This document shows positions 19,956-31,439 of a stretch of 64,000 nt of DNA, one piece after another (positions within the stretch are counted from its first letter, which is position 1; each line of letters opens with the position of its first letter). Source of the DNA: Arion vulgaris (taxonomy: Eukaryota > Mollusca > Gastropoda > Stylommatophora > Arionidae); contig CM036764.1 in assembly GCA_020796225.1 (NCBI GenBank), positions 27,716,450 to 27,780,449 of the forward strand, written 5' to 3'. The notes below the pieces were generated by a model. The model was not told the DNA's origin. It worked only from the letters and a program-made list of their open reading frames with translations, and did not search any database. The translations under genes were made by a program, and so were the position numbers.

Positions 19956-20355
19956 GCATGGATTCCTAAAGTGGGTGGTACAGCCCCCCAGTGGGCGCTG
20001 AAGCCTTCCAGGGGTGGGGGCGATAGTGGGTTCAGAAGCATTTGGGGGGAGTTTTTTCGTGATTTTGCAATTGAATAATCATTTAAAATTTGAATTCTGC
20101 ATTTTAATTCATCTTATGCCCATCTTACACGATCCATTTTTTCATCAATTTTCTATTTCATGTAAAAATAATTTGAAAATTGATCATGTATGACAGAAAT
20201 ATGTATCAATTTTCTATGTCAACGTGAAAATAGAGCAGGAATTTATATGTGGGGTAGGGGGCGTTAACAAACTGTTATAAAGTGGATGGGAGGGGCGTTA
20301 CAAAGTTTATGTCGTGCAAAGTGGGCCGGTGGGTTGAAAAAGTTTGGGAATCTAT
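19956..20355 (+). mobile_element. hAT-type MITE, 400 bp (copy 1 of 2)
   Basis: A perfect 8-bp duplication ATTCTAGA flanks both ends (19948-19955 and 20356-20363). The ends GCATGGATTCCTAAAGTGGG and AAAGTTTGGGAATCTAT are imperfect inverted repeats of the CCAAACTTT class seen in hAT elements. It is non-coding. A second copy, enlarged by an insertion, is at 49849-50513. Confidence 0.85.
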
Positions 20356-20615
20356 ATTCTAGAGTAATTACTTTAAAAAGATTCTGTGTGACGTGCATGC
20401 CACACCTGTACGAGAGCGTGTTGTACAATGGTTATTCAACCCAGGGAAACCGTTTCTGATAGGTTACATACTTCTCAGTACTTTTGACATATTTGTTTAT
20501 TGTCGCTCATATGATTTGAGCACTTTCAATGTTGTTTCATGTGAGAATAAAGTAAACAACACACCAGTAAGGGATATGCTTAAATCAGCAGCACTGACAC
20601 GAAAAGTCAATCAGC

Positions 20616-20873
20616 TGTTTTTTTCTTCATGTTTGCTTCGTTCTTTACGACCAATTTTAATCACTCTTTGTGATATGTTTGTTTGAACTTTGCCAAGAAC
20701 GTGCATACGTTGCACAGTGGTTTGGTAGGCCACTAAACGCATAGACTTCTACACGTTTAGGACACGTGCATCCAATTTCATCCAAACCTCCTTAGTCGCC
20801 TCTTACGACATGTTTGGCAGGTAACAGTGGTTCTATTCTTTACAACTCCAAATTTGGGCCCTGATAACCACTC
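20616..20873 (-). mobile_element. SINE family D2, copy 1
   Basis: Reverse of 33541-33790, with the core AGTCGCCTCTTACGACATG (minus of CATGTCGTAAGAGGCGACT), CTACACGTTTAGGACA and the TTCTTC end. D2 differs from D1 in its middle and in GAGTGATTAAAATTGGTCGT near the 3' end. Confidence 0.85.
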
Positions 20874-21065
20874 GGGTGCATCAGCTGTTTGAGACATATC
20901 TCGTTCGATACAAGAGAGTAAGGAGTTTTAAGAAGCCCTAGGGGAAAGTACCGAAGCCAATGAATATAATCTATAAATAGATAGTGAACAAGTTGTAGAG
21001 GCTTCGGAATAAAACAAATTACCAAACACAAGATTCGAACCACAAACCGTTATTTCTTACGGCAC

Positions 21066-21335
21066 TGGAGAGCCGCTGTAGCGTAGTTGTTAGTGAACTC
21101 GCTTCACAAGGCTGGTAGTCTGGGTTCAGCTCCCGCAATGCGCGTGGAATTTTTCCCGACCACGACGGTTTCTCAGGTCGACCCAGCCTCAACTGGGTAC
21201 CAGACATGCTCTGGGAAAGTAAAGGCGGCCGGCGTGATGCTGACCACATCACCCATCGTGTGCCGACGGTCAATGAAAATACAGGCCTAACACTGTATAC
21301 CTATATACCACGAGGTATGAAAGGGTTCCTTTTTT
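21066..21335 (+). mobile_element. SINE family C, copy 2
   Basis: The better-preserved copy. The head GCTGTAGCGTAGTTGTTAGT and TCTGGGTTCAGCTCCCGC is followed by GGTCGACCCAGCCTC, AAAGGCGGCCGGCGTG and GACGGTCAATGAAAATAC, with an end GTATGAAAGGGTTCC and a T9 run. Confidence 0.8.
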
Positions 21336-21529
21336 TTTTACTTTACTCATTGTCTAGCTCTATAGAAGAACGTTTTTAAGAACACAACCAACTAGCTGTT
21401 TCCTCCTCGAGAAGTTTCAGGAATGACCGAGAATATCTGCTGTTTTTGTGTAAAAATGAAATACATCTGAACAAACGCAACACCCGGCACCATCCAGCAA
21501 TTGGTCTAGTTATGGTTATTAACTAAGGT

Positions 21530-21660
21530 GATAAGATGTACGGATATCTACAAATCTGAGGTGCTCAGACCGGATCAGATCAGATCTGGAGAAAACCGTG
21601 ACACGTATATATAGTATTACATAAGCAAGAAAGAAATGAATAATTAGATAAAGTGAGCTA
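21530..21660 (+). repeat. Interspersed repeat, copy 2
   Basis: Partner of 4655-4830, sharing ATCTACAAATCTGA and CCGGATCAGATCAGATCTGG plus the downstream acacgtat..ataagcaa stretch. Confidence 0.5.
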
Positions 21661-22489
21661 CATTGCAGTATATTTACAGTTGTTTACTTGTCAATAGTTC
21701 ATGTCTTCATTTCAAATAAAAACCTTTAGTTTCTATAAGTAGTAATTCAATTATGCAAAACAGTATTACATTTTAGCAGCAGTTCATAGTTTTAGCAATT
21801 GCAACACTAACCTTTAATCACATTTTCTTCATTAAATTGTTGGGTGAAAGACAAGTTTGTTAAGAAAAAACAACCAATTTCAACTGTTCAATCAACTTTA
21901 ATACTGTGACGCATGTTCGTGATAATCTGTTAACTGACGCAAAAAATTAACTGGTTTTCGAATTTTGCAATTAAATAAACAAAATACAAATATTTTTCAC
22001 GATAAGATAAAAAATTTAACACAACATTTTTGCTACCCTTGCCAAAAAGATACAGAAATCTGATGAAGTATAAGGGATAGTTAATTCACATGAATTGATT
22101 GTCTGATTTTCTACCAAGGTAAAGGTAGATTTGTGGTTAACCTGATGAACTTTAGAACAAATGAATACGTTCTATGTAAACTATACTTAGTGATATACAA
22201 AAGATGGGACTATTGATTGCTGAACTTTCTGTAAAGTTCAAACGATTTCTACAGAATGTGTCGTCAAGTGAGAAATTGTTTCTTTTGGTTCACTCGAAAA
22301 AAAAAGAAATTAACATCTTCACGAACCAGAATGCTCAGGGGGGAAAAGTGCTGCTGGTCACAAAACTACAATGAAAAATATTCGGTCAAAACTACGGTGG
22401 CAAGTACCAATAAAATGATTAAAAGCTTTGCTAAAATATTTAAACAGATACGAATATACGTTGAACAATATTATTAAGAAGGTACCTCT
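21661..22489. other. AT-rich sequence, nothing recognised
   Basis: No repeat partner or coding signal is seen. Confidence 0.35.
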
Positions 22490-22757
22490 ATACCACTATA
22501 ATATCAATATAAGAAAGTGGCAGTCAATATTTTTCGGGCATATGATGAGAGGGGAGGTTTAGAACACATTGTGACAACCGGTAAAATCGAAGGCAGACGA
22601 GACAGAGGAAGATAGAGAGAGGAAATTTTGGATATCCTGACTTCATGGCATGGTAGAGCGTCAACATCTGAGTTGATAGCAAACACCAATGACCGAGATT
22701 TGCGGAGATCCATGATCGCCTACACCAGCCGTCACGGCACATGATGATGATGATGAT
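22490..22757 (+). mobile_element. LINE 3' end (HMMRGEGLEHIVTTGKIEG family), copy 1
   Basis: The frame reads FGHMMRGEGLEHIVTTGKIE, then GRRDRGR and a stop, then REEILDILTSWHGRASTSEL and ..DRDLRRSMIAYTSRHGT before a (GAT)n tail. This is the C-terminus of an RTE-like ORF2 (W.GH..R......V..GK..G.R.RGR). Other copies are at 28140-28330 (-) and 61600-61855 (+). Confidence 0.7.
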
Positions 22758-23306
22758 TTCTACCACGAATTTTGTTTTCATTTTTAAAGGTAGTTATTAT
22801 AACTTAGTGAGCCGACGACGAATTACACCTGGTAGATTCATGGATATTTATTCCCAGCAGATGCGAAAAGTATGTGTGCTGATAGTTCGCAAGGTTTGCT
22901 GGATAAAAAACCAACTAGTTACTGCCTATAGTTCTGTTTTTAAGGCGGTGTATGACACCGGGACTCGGGAAAACACCTGGGACGAGATCCTGGGAATTTA
23001 ATGAATGGACATCGAAGCTTAGTGCAGTTGCCGCGATTCTGTTCAGGTTAGGATTTGTTATTTATGCCCCCAACAGAAAAATATTTTTGGCCTTGCCGTG
23101 AATTGAATACAGGATTCCCGCATGGGAGCCACGTTAAACTCCCTATTCTTCCATCTGTACAATATGTGATTCCAAATTCTGTAATGGCTGGATAGTTTCA
23201 GTATAAATTTTAATGTCCTCGTCTAACAGGCTGTGGCTAAGCAGCCATAGATTGATTTCCCACTCCTATGATCGGTGCTATTGGTGCAAGCTTGTATACT
23301 CTCTCG
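22758..23306. other. Unassigned sequence
   Basis: Possible reverse tRNA-like head near 23090-23150 (CCGTGAATTGAATACAGGA, box B-like on the minus strand). No second copy in the window. Confidence 0.3.
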
Positions 23307-23560
23307 GGGTCTCTGTGGCTGAGTGGTTAAGCCCTTTGCCTTGCGAGTCGAAGGTCGTGGGTTCGAATCCGGACCGCGGCCTTCTGTTCACGAGTGCAGT
23401 TTTTCCAGAGACCCCTAGGATTGTTGTTGGAGCTACGGAGTTCGTGCTTTGTGAAATACTCTCGGCAGGTGGTGTGCCATTTCTGCGGAGAGGGAACCAG
23501 CCATATTGGGTAAAACTCGGTGCAATGAAATCAATCCTTCGGCTTTAAAACCCTTTAAAC
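23307..23560 (+). mobile_element. SINE family B, Ser/Leu-tRNA-like head, copy 1
   Basis: The head GGTCTCTGTGGCTGAGTGG and GTGGGTTCGAATCCGG give near-perfect Pol III A and B boxes with a type-II tRNA layout. The body has GAGCTACGGAGTTCGTGC, GCAGGTGGTGTGCCATTTCT and GGTAAAACTCGGTGCAATGA and ends CTTTAAAACCCTTTAAA. Other copies are at 27607-27985 (degenerate), 34516-34985 (interrupted) and 38756-39006 (-). The tRNA part is embedded in the SINE, so it is not called as a tRNA gene. Confidence 0.88.
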
Positions 23561-23964
23561 TCCTCATTGCTTTGAACACACATATGTACAAGACAACAGA
23601 TCATCATAAACACCTGTAGGTTTGGAGCCTAGATAGACATCGTCCATTTATACTACATCTTGTCGTTTTAGACACTTTGGAGAATCGATTGAGAGTCGGA
23701 CACAACAATCGTCACAGTAAACTTAAGTCTCAGAGAGCATTTGAAGAGCCGCGGTAATGGACTCAACCTCCGGTATTAAATTGAAAGCAATTATTATGCA
23801 TACTTTATTCCGCTTTGTAACACCATTTCCGTTATCGCTAGATATGAATCCTCAGCAGCTTTAATTCTCACAACGTGGAAGAAACCATTATAATTCCCTG
23901 CATTATCTACCATCGGTTGCGAGGTCACTTTTTTATATTGATTCCAGAAGTGTCATAGTATTAC
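23561..23964. other. Unassigned sequence
   Basis: Nothing recognised between the SINE and the tandem array. Confidence 0.3.
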
Positions 23965-24390
23965 AGGTCTAACTAGGGTGTTATGTGTCCCAGTATGTAC
24001 ATGTCTAACTAGGGTGTTATGTGTCCCAGTATGTACATGTCTAACTTGCTTGTTATGTGTCCCAGTATGTAATATCTAACTTGCGTGTTATGTGTCCCAG
24101 TATGTACATGACTAACTCACGCATTAAGTGTCCCAGTATGTGGATGTCTAACTCACCCATTAAGTGTTCAAGTATGTACTAGTCTAACTTGCGTGTTAAG
24201 TGTTCCAGTATGTACATGTCTAACTCACGCACTAAGTTTCCCAGTATGTACATGTCTAACTCACGCACTAAGTGTCCCAGTATGTACATGTCTTACTCAC
24301 GCACTAAGCGTCCCAGTATGTACATGTCTAACTTGCGCGTATCAAGTGTTCCAAAAGTGTCTCATTTCTTACATGTCCCGATATCTACAT
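23965..24390. repeat. Minisatellite, about 35-bp unit, about 12 copies
   Basis: The unit is roughly GTCCCAGTATGTACATGTCT plus AACTCACGCACTAAGT, with TTGCGTGTTATG variants in the left half. Directly after it a 50-bp phrase TATTTGTTGGTTGTCTAGTC.. is duplicated (about 24420-24490). Confidence 0.85.
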
Positions 24391-24539
24391 GCTATTAGTA
24401 TATTCCTGAAATTATCATAGTATTTGTTGGTTGTCTAGTCTTCTCCCGTCTCATGATATTTGTTGGTTGTCTAGTCTCCTCCCGTCTCAAGATGCAAGTT
24501 GTCTAAATTGCTTTTAAGTGTCAGCTTCCCATAGAATCT

Positions 24540-25104
24540 TTACTTTTATCTCTCGTCTCTCCGGCTCTTCTCTGTTGGGATTCAATAACCTGAAAGGAAT
24601 AAGGATACTGGATTACTTTGAGATGGGTTACAGTTGACAGTTCTGGGAAAACTGCAGTTTCTATGTTAAACGTCCTTGAAAAATATTTTCTCAGAATAAC
24701 AGGGGACAGAATGGAATGGGATGGTTTGAAGGAGGAAGGAGTAGAATCCTGAAGGAAATAAGAAAAGATTAGAGAAGAATATCTTAGAAATATTATGTTA
24801 TTATTTTCTCCTCGTTATCAGAAACCATTTTTTCTCTCCTTCTTTTGCTAATCGCCACCATCGATGGGAAACGCCATAAAATCCGCACCTCTCACTACTG
24901 CAGTAAGGCGGTCAATGGAAGATTCAAGGGCGGATAGGGAGGGAATTGATTTAGAAATCGAATCTGTCTGTTCTCTCAGCGATATGTGAACTGAACTTGT
25001 GCGAGTACTCATCAACTAACGCGGGCGCGCATTTAGGATCACGAGATTTGGCGTAGATTCCAAGTTCTCTCTTCCTCCCACCCTGAATCCACCTCTCTTT
25101 ACTC
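24540..25104. other. Possible promoter-proximal region
   Basis: Not repeat-like. GC content rises around 24900-25060 (AACGCGGGCGCGCATT). No repeat partner in the window. It precedes a possible first coding exon at 25105. Confidence 0.25.
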
Positions 25105-25183
25105 ATGTTTACTCTTCAATCCGTGGAGATGGAAGGACATATTCTCGATCAACAAGATCCGTTATTGTGGAAATCTTTTTACT
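25105..25183 (+). CDS. Possible first coding exon of an unknown gene
   Basis: ATG at 25105 opens MFTLQSVEMEGHILDQQDPL and LWKSFY, running without a stop into a good donor, ACT|GTGAGTA, at 25184. Base composition upstream is GC-richer than the surroundings, as near an animal promoter. The next exon is not found in the window and I do not recognise the peptide. A second in-frame ATG at 25129 could be the start. A 26-codon open stretch can occur by chance, so this is only a candidate. Confidence 0.25.
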
Positions 25184-25869
25184 GTGAGTACACTGTTGTG
25201 TTTATATCTGCACGTGCCTTGTCGTATGTCGTACACACACACACACACAATAATGTTATATATCCTTTACTAAAATACTCGTGAGATCAGTAACGAGAAA
25301 CCACTGTTTAAGCTTATCTTCTGTCTGTATACACACACACACACACACACCCAGCAGCAATCTAGATCCAGCAGTGTACAATGTATTGTGTACATATCAA
25401 AGGTAGCTCTGAATACGTAATGACTGTTATTAGGCTCTCAAGACGATCGTGAGGTAACCGGTAGACTGGAAAAAATCACGTTATAAGTTATTGATCGAGG
25501 GGAGAGAATTCATAACAGGGTGGATAGTTTGTCGGCCAGTATGGCGGCGTTTAGCACAGTGAATCTGAAACCAGCAATAGGGAAAGCTATTGTCTATGAA
25601 AGTTTATTGTAATGGAGGATAGTAGTCGTAATTGTTAGTAATCTTGAGTTCTAATTTACATAACTCTATTTACTGACAGGAACATCTAATGCAATGTGAA
25701 AGACTATAAACGGATTTAATAAAATATTTACTTAAAAATGGACATTAGGAAATAAAAAAACAAAAAAACTCTACATCCTACTCATGAACTTTCTCATTTC
25801 AAAAGTAAAAAATGGGAAAGTTAACAATTGTTATTTTTCCCATACAATTTATTTCTATGTTGACATTGC
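25184..25869. other. Unassigned sequence with two (CA)n runs
   Basis: (CA)n runs at about 25234-25248 and 25331-25350. Otherwise nothing recognised. If 25105-25183 is an exon, this would be its intron. Confidence 0.35.
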
Positions 25870-27460
25870 TTTGTATTGTATTCTGCTAGTTCCGTTACAT
25901 ATTGGAATAGCGACTACAAGCAATTTCCATACCGCTCTATACTGAGCAGCACACATTCAATTTCTTCTATGGAATTGGAATCAATATTTCTTGACTCTCA
26001 CAGTAAAGTTTGTTTCTGGGTGCGTTAAAGTGTTCCTTTCTTTCTTGAACCACTTTTCTCTCTATCACTTCAATGCCTGCTTTGTGACTTTTATGATCTT
26101 TCTTCTTAGAGTATGTTCAACATATCTCCATCTTTTCTTTCTTATAACAATTGTTACAAGTTGCTGACTAGACATTTCTCTGAGTTTCTTAATGTTCAAG
26201 AATTCATATGATTTTATGTTCATATCTTTAGTTATTTTTAAACTCTCGCTGACATATCTTAGAATAGAAACAACAAGGAAATGAAAAATTTACAATTTAT
26301 TTTAAAAACTATATAACTTGAAGCTCAATAATTTATTTAGATTTTAAAATCTGAGTTTTCATTGACAATTGGTAGTGTATTTTATGTGTAGGTTTGTCCC
26401 ATGCTCTCAAAATGTTTACCTAAATAGGTGAACTGTTCTGTTATTTTTATCATTGAGGAATCCAGCGTCGATATCGGCATTACTTGTCATCTGTGTCTTC
26501 ACAATATTTGTCTTATCGTAGCTTATATGAAATCTAACTCTTATGAACTCTATATATCTTAGTTGGTTTTACTTAACAAGTAAATATCATCCAAATCAAA
26601 ATATTACAGTTCCCTGCTTTTGACCCAATCAAAGTCAATTTCGTCCTTGCAACATTTTCTCATCACCAGTCAATGTCCACTACAAAACAGTTGTAGAAAT
26701 AAAATACATCTTTTTTAAAACTCTGCTTTCAAGGATAAGACTGTCGCTTTGGTTATAATCAACGAATATCAAAGCAGACACTGAATTGAAATGAAAAGGG
26801 TTCAAGAAAGAGAGGATGACCTAAGGAGACCCTGAAACGAACTTTGCTGAGAGAGACAAGAAATATCGATCTCAGTTCCATGGAGGAGATTGGGCGAATA
26901 GCCCAGGATAGAGCTGTATAGAGAAATTAATTCAAGGCCTACGTAACATATAACGGTACGAGATGAATTATTATTATTATTTGGCTATCATCAGTGCGGA
27001 TGGCACACTGTGAACTATCATACAAGCTTTTGGTAATGTTTACTATTTTAGCTGGTATTCCAAAGCATCTCAGAATGTTCTACATAAAGGCTCTGTGTAG
27101 GCTATCAAAGCCTTTTGGAAACAGATGCTATTTAAGATAGAGATTGTTGCTTCTCAATATGTTCTTTCAAGATAAGTCTTAGAGTAATTATTTGATATGA
27201 GCAACTTTTCCCAGGTCTAAAACCAGCTCACTCTTCTCTCAGGGTTGTATCCACTGATCCTGTGAATCTATTGAGAATGATTTTGCAAAACATCGCAGTT
27301 ATTACTGATAATAATGGTGATCCTCCATTTGTTGCATCCTTTAGATCACATATTTTGGGGATAGTAACAATAATGCTCGTCTTCCCTTGTACCGAGACTG
27401 CACTGTTTTTTCTTCCCATATTTTATGAATTGGATAGCTTGGGATAACACTTGATCAAAG
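25870..27460 (-). mobile_element. RTE-like LINE, decayed copy with RT motifs
   Basis: Read on the minus strand, 27228-27419 carries reverse-transcriptase block 1-2 (TSIIVTIPKICDLKDATNGG, LLSVITAMFCKIILNRF), continuing into REE.AGFRPGKSC at about 27200. Further on are a diverged catalytic region (FDLDDIYLLSKTN where YADD would be, at about 26560) and EQFTYLGKHFESMG at about 26400. The C-terminal part at 25870-26240 matches 39570-39860 and 51655-52000. Frames are broken throughout. A second, opposite fragment of the same family sits inside at 26790-26975. Confidence 0.75.
26790..26975 (+). mobile_element. LINE 3' end (ATT-tail family), inserted in opposite orientation
   Basis: The + strand reads a C-terminal block (KRTLLRETRNIDLSSMEEIG, RIAQDRAV) followed by CATATAACGGTACGAGATGA and (ATT)n. 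This is the mirror of the tails at 39570 and 51655. It lies inside the minus-strand LINE copy at 25870-27460. Confidence 0.7.
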
Positions 27461-27606
27461 TTTTACTTAACAGGTACATATAAATTAAATTTTGAAATTA
27501 TTAAATTACTTAGTAAATTTGATATCAATCACTCATTTTCTTGTGGTTTCTAATTTATTTTCCATAATTTAATTTTGAGTTCAATCTGATGATTTATTTC
27601 TGGTAA

Positions 27607-27985
27607 TTCAGTTAGCTGTGTAAACAGTTAAGTCCTTGCCGTGGGTCGAGGTCGGGTTCAATTCGACCGCTCGTTCTGTCTAAAGCATTTGTTCTAGAGA
27701 CTCTTTCCAGAGGATTGTTTGCGAGCTAGAAGCTCAGAGCTGTCAATTCGGAGGTGGCGGCATTTCTGAGAGCTGAGCTCACAAGTAATAGCAATATTTG
27801 TTACTTTAGAGATGCATCTTGTCCAGGTGGATTCGATTCTAGCCGTAAGCAATACCGAAGCAAAGGGGCTTTGTGCAATACTATCGGTAGGTGGGGGACA
27901 TTTCTGCGGAGAGGGCTGAGCCGTATAGGGCAAAACCCGTGCAATGAAGTCAATATTTCGTCTTAAAAAACCCCTTTAAGAGATT
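27607..27985 (+). mobile_element. SINE family B, degenerate or double copy
   Basis: GGTCGGGTTCAATTCGACC is box B-like, and the end (TTTCTGCGGAGAGGGCTGAG, GGGCAAAACCCGTGCAATGA) matches the family B tail. A partial repeat of the body around 27700-27780 suggests two overlapping or rearranged copies. Confidence 0.5.
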
Positions 27986-28139
27986 TTGTTTTTCATTTTG
28001 ATGTCCATGGTAACATTCAATTACTACAACATGATAATAAACATTTGATAAAACCGAAGTAACAACATTGACTAGAGAAGAAAACACTACCAATATCTTT
28101 ATTGACAAACATCAAATATAGCAAGTTCAAGACTTTATC

Positions 28140-28330
28140 AATCAATCAAGTGCCATGCCTGCCGGCGTAGGCGATCATGTCTCTCCACAACTCTCTTTGC
28201 TTGGTGCATGTAATCAGTTCTGACGTCGATATTTTGTCGAACCATGATGTCAGGCCATCCAACATCTTCTCCTCTGTCTTCCACGATCTCTCCTTCCCTG
28301 AATTTTACCTGTAGTCAAGACTTGATATAC
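28140..28330 (-). mobile_element. LINE 3' end (HIVTTGKIEG family), copy 2
   Basis: On the minus strand it contains GAAGACAGAGGAGAAGATGT, GGATGGCCTGACATCATGG, ACGTCAGAACTGAT and GAGACATGATCGCCTACGCC, parallel to 22580-22735. Confidence 0.6.
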
Positions 28331-28399
28331 TTTATATAGGAGCATTTTTTAAGCAAATGGAAGAATAACTAATGCAACCCAACATAAATACAATAAAGC

Positions 28400-28900
28400 T
28401 ATTCAAATAACAGAAAGACTGGAATCAATTATGAAGTGCAAACATGTCACAATGAGCACTAAAAGATCATTGAACTACAGAATATTTCGCCCGACATTAT
28501 GCTATCAGTGTCATGTCTGGACGTTGACATTAAATGATGGATGAAAACTAGTCATAACAGAAAGGAAATATCTACGTAGAATGCTGACATTATCAACAAG
28601 ATACCGGTTTAGACATGAAGATATGAGGACAAAAAAGTGGTTACAACATCAATACTGAACTTCATCAAGAAACATCAAAATAAATGGTTCGGACACATAA
28701 ACAGATTACCAACAGACAGTGTGCCTCAAAGGTTAATGCTACTTTGACACAGTGGATACAAAATAAGAGGTCGTTCACGGAAAATAGTGAACCACAGAAA
28801 TAATAGAGGCATTGGAAGACACTATTTATCAAGCGCACACAAAAGCCCGTTCTATAAATCTCTTTTTTGTGCGTATGCTGTGCAGGATTAAAGAAGAAGA
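28400..28900 (+). mobile_element. LINE C-terminal fragment (SNDRRK family), copy 2
   Basis: It parallels 9430-9965 (TTATGCTATCAGTGTCATGT, CTTCATCAAGAAACATCAAA, GACACTATTTATCAAGCGCA). It has one copy of the segment that is triplicated at 9500-9665. The frame is broken. Confidence 0.65.
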
Positions 28901-29039
28901 AGATATAAAAGCATAGTAAATTGAGGATTTGTTCTGTAATTTATATTCAAATGTACACATATTTCAGTTGTTTGAAATGTCTAGTTCACATCTATATCTT
29001 GCGACTGGGAATATGTATTCCTTTTATTCTGATATTAGT

Positions 29040-30110
29040 TGTTATATGATTATATTTCATACGTTTAGTGCTTTTTATAGCTTTTTTTATACGGCTGTAT
29101 TTGTTGATTCTTCATCTCATTTCATCGATTATTTGAGTGTGATATTTAATCTCATGTCATCATTATCGTAAGCTGATATTTAATCTCATGTCATCGATTT
29201 TATATGAGCGTATATTTGAATTCAGTTCGATTATCATGAAGCTGATATTTGAATTCATGTCATCGATTATTATCGTGAGTGTGATATTTGAATCTCATTT
29301 CATCGATTATTATCAGTGAAGCGTGATATTTGAATCTCATTCATCGATTATCATAATGTGATATTTGAATCTTGTCATCGACTTATAAATGTATATTTGA
29401 ATCTCATTTCATCGATTATTATCAGTGAAGCGTGATATTTGAATCCATTTAGTTTATATAGTATTGATATTTGAATCTCTGTCATGATTATTATCATAAG
29501 TGTATATTTGATTTCATTTCATGATTATTATCAGTAAGGGTGATATTTGAATCTCATTCATCGATTATTATCAGTGAAGGTGATTTTTGAATCTCATGTC
29601 ATGATTATTATCAGTGAAGTGTGATATTTGTATCTCTGTCACGATTATTCATGAAGTATATTTAAATGTCATCGATTTTTCAGTGAGTGTGATTTTAATC
29701 TCATTTCATCGTTATTATCAGTGGTTATATTTGAATTACGTTTTCAGTGAAGGGATATTTGAATCTGTCATCGTTTTCAGTAGTGATATTAATCATTTCA
29801 TCGATTATTATCATGAAGTGATATTTAATCTTTCATCGATTATTACATAAGTGATATTTGAATTCATGTCACGATTATCTGAAGTGATATTTGAATCTCA
29901 TTTCATCGATTATTATTATGATATATTGAATCATTCATCGATTTTTCATGAGGTGATATTTGAATCATTTCACGATTATTATCTGGTATATTTACATTCA
30001 TCGATTTTTCATGAAGTATATTTGAATCTCATTTCACGATTATTATCGTGAAGTGTATTTGAATCATGTCATGATTCATAGGATATTTAATTTACAATTT
30101 CTATCCTGAT
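29040..30110. repeat. Degenerate minisatellite, about 42-bp unit
   Basis: The unit is roughly GATATTTGAATCTCATTTCA plus TCGATTATTATCAGTGAAGTGT, repeated about 25 times. Most differences between units are small deletions (for example TCATCGA / TCACGA / TCATGA), which is unlike the substitution-type variation in the other arrays. Confidence 0.85.
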
Positions 30111-30524
30111 AAATATATTTATGTCTGTTATCATGTTTTATTTTATTTCATTGGATATATTTACTTATCTGTTGTTTAGTTAGTTTGTGATATATAATTG
30201 TCTGCATATCATAGCAGGTTGTCTTTAAGGATTATTGTTCTTTCTATCTTCAACATTCTCATGATTTTCATCAATATATATGATAAAAGAAAAGCAGAAA
30301 ATCAAATTTGTCTGTTTTGTCTTAGTCAAACCAATGATGTCAATCACGTTCTAACAGCATTGATCACTATAGTTATTTTAAAGATTTGTATTAAATTTAT
30401 AAATCTATTTCTCATTATCTATCACAACTTGATGTCATACAATCAAATATGGTTTAGCAGTCGATAAACTATGAATATACATTATACAATCTCGATTTTT
30501 CTATGATTGTTCTTTTGTTAAATA
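30111..30524. other. Unassigned AT-rich sequence
   Basis: One 89-codon frame (30198-30464) contains ENQICLFCLSQTNDVNHVLT, which faintly resembles the C..C....D..HVL end of some LINE proteins. Not enough to call. Confidence 0.2.
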
Positions 30525-30699
30525 TGTGCTGTTGCCGGGGCTCTCAAGGGGAACAAAGGATTGTAAGACTGCGAACTAGAAGGCATGTCGTAAGATGCGA
30601 CTGAGGTAGGGACCTAGGAGGCTACCTAGTAAAAAAATCGTCGCAGAAATCGGATGTGCTCGCCTACTAGTAGGCGCATAACTGACTCAACGTACAATA
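30525..30699 (+). mobile_element. SINE family D1, copy 2 (3'-truncated)
   Basis: It has the GTTGCCGGGGCTCTCAAGGG start, the core CATGTCGTAAGATGCGACT, GCAGAAATCGGATGTGC and TAGGCGCATAACTGACTCAA, and stops near CGTACAAT without the GAA tail. Confidence 0.8.
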
Positions 30700-31439
30700 T
30701 GTTTTTGGGTAAGTTTGATAGAACACTGCAAGCTTTTTTTGCAATTTAACTCAATTCTATAAGACTATGGTTATTTATTGGTGAAAAGTATTCATAATAC
30801 TGATATTCCTTATTGTTAAACTTAATTTGTTACATAATATAACTTTGATTTAGCCACGTTGTGTTTATTTTAAAATGAATTGAATCTTTACATAACAATA
30901 CTGGAATGCAAGGTCACGGGACGTTGTTGTCTTATTTCTAAATATTTATCTGAGCGCTGGCCGTATGGTTATCGGAGGCTCGAATTTGACGTGTTTTCAT
31001 AGTTTTACGCAGTCTTGCATTTATATGAATTAGCTAAATATCTGTAACAATGTCTATTGTTTCAGCCTCGCAGTTGAGACACATGTTTTTATAATATACA
31101 ATATGATATTGGATGTTCCTATCTGGATATCACAAGTGCACGCCGCAGTCAGCGAAGGTGTTGATGTTGAAACTTGAACAGTCTGTATCGGCTTAGATAT
31201 CGTTAGTTGGATAGTTATCTATCGTTCACAACGTTCATGTCTTCAAGTCTGGTGCCAATGTTTACTTTTGAATTGTTTTATCAAGATAACGTGCAGTGAT
31301 AATGCGTTATGTTATGGAGGGCATAGTGCAGCTTTAAATCTGTTTTATTTTTACTGGAAGATAACGTTGCGATTCTAGTTTTCTCTCAAGCTCCAGTGGC
31401 AACTTGTGTTGAGTTCTATAGTTGGATTTTCATCTTTAA
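30700..31439. other. Unassigned sequence
   Basis: Nothing recognised. No repeat partner in the window. Confidence 0.3.

Noticed and set aside
20393..20686. 97-codon + strand frame
   Set aside because: Its end runs into the reversed SINE D2 and no family or splice context is visible.
23312..23385. A tRNA-Ser/Leu gene
   Set aside because: A and B boxes are excellent, but the same sequence heads a 250-bp repeat present four times with target duplications, so it is the SINE head.
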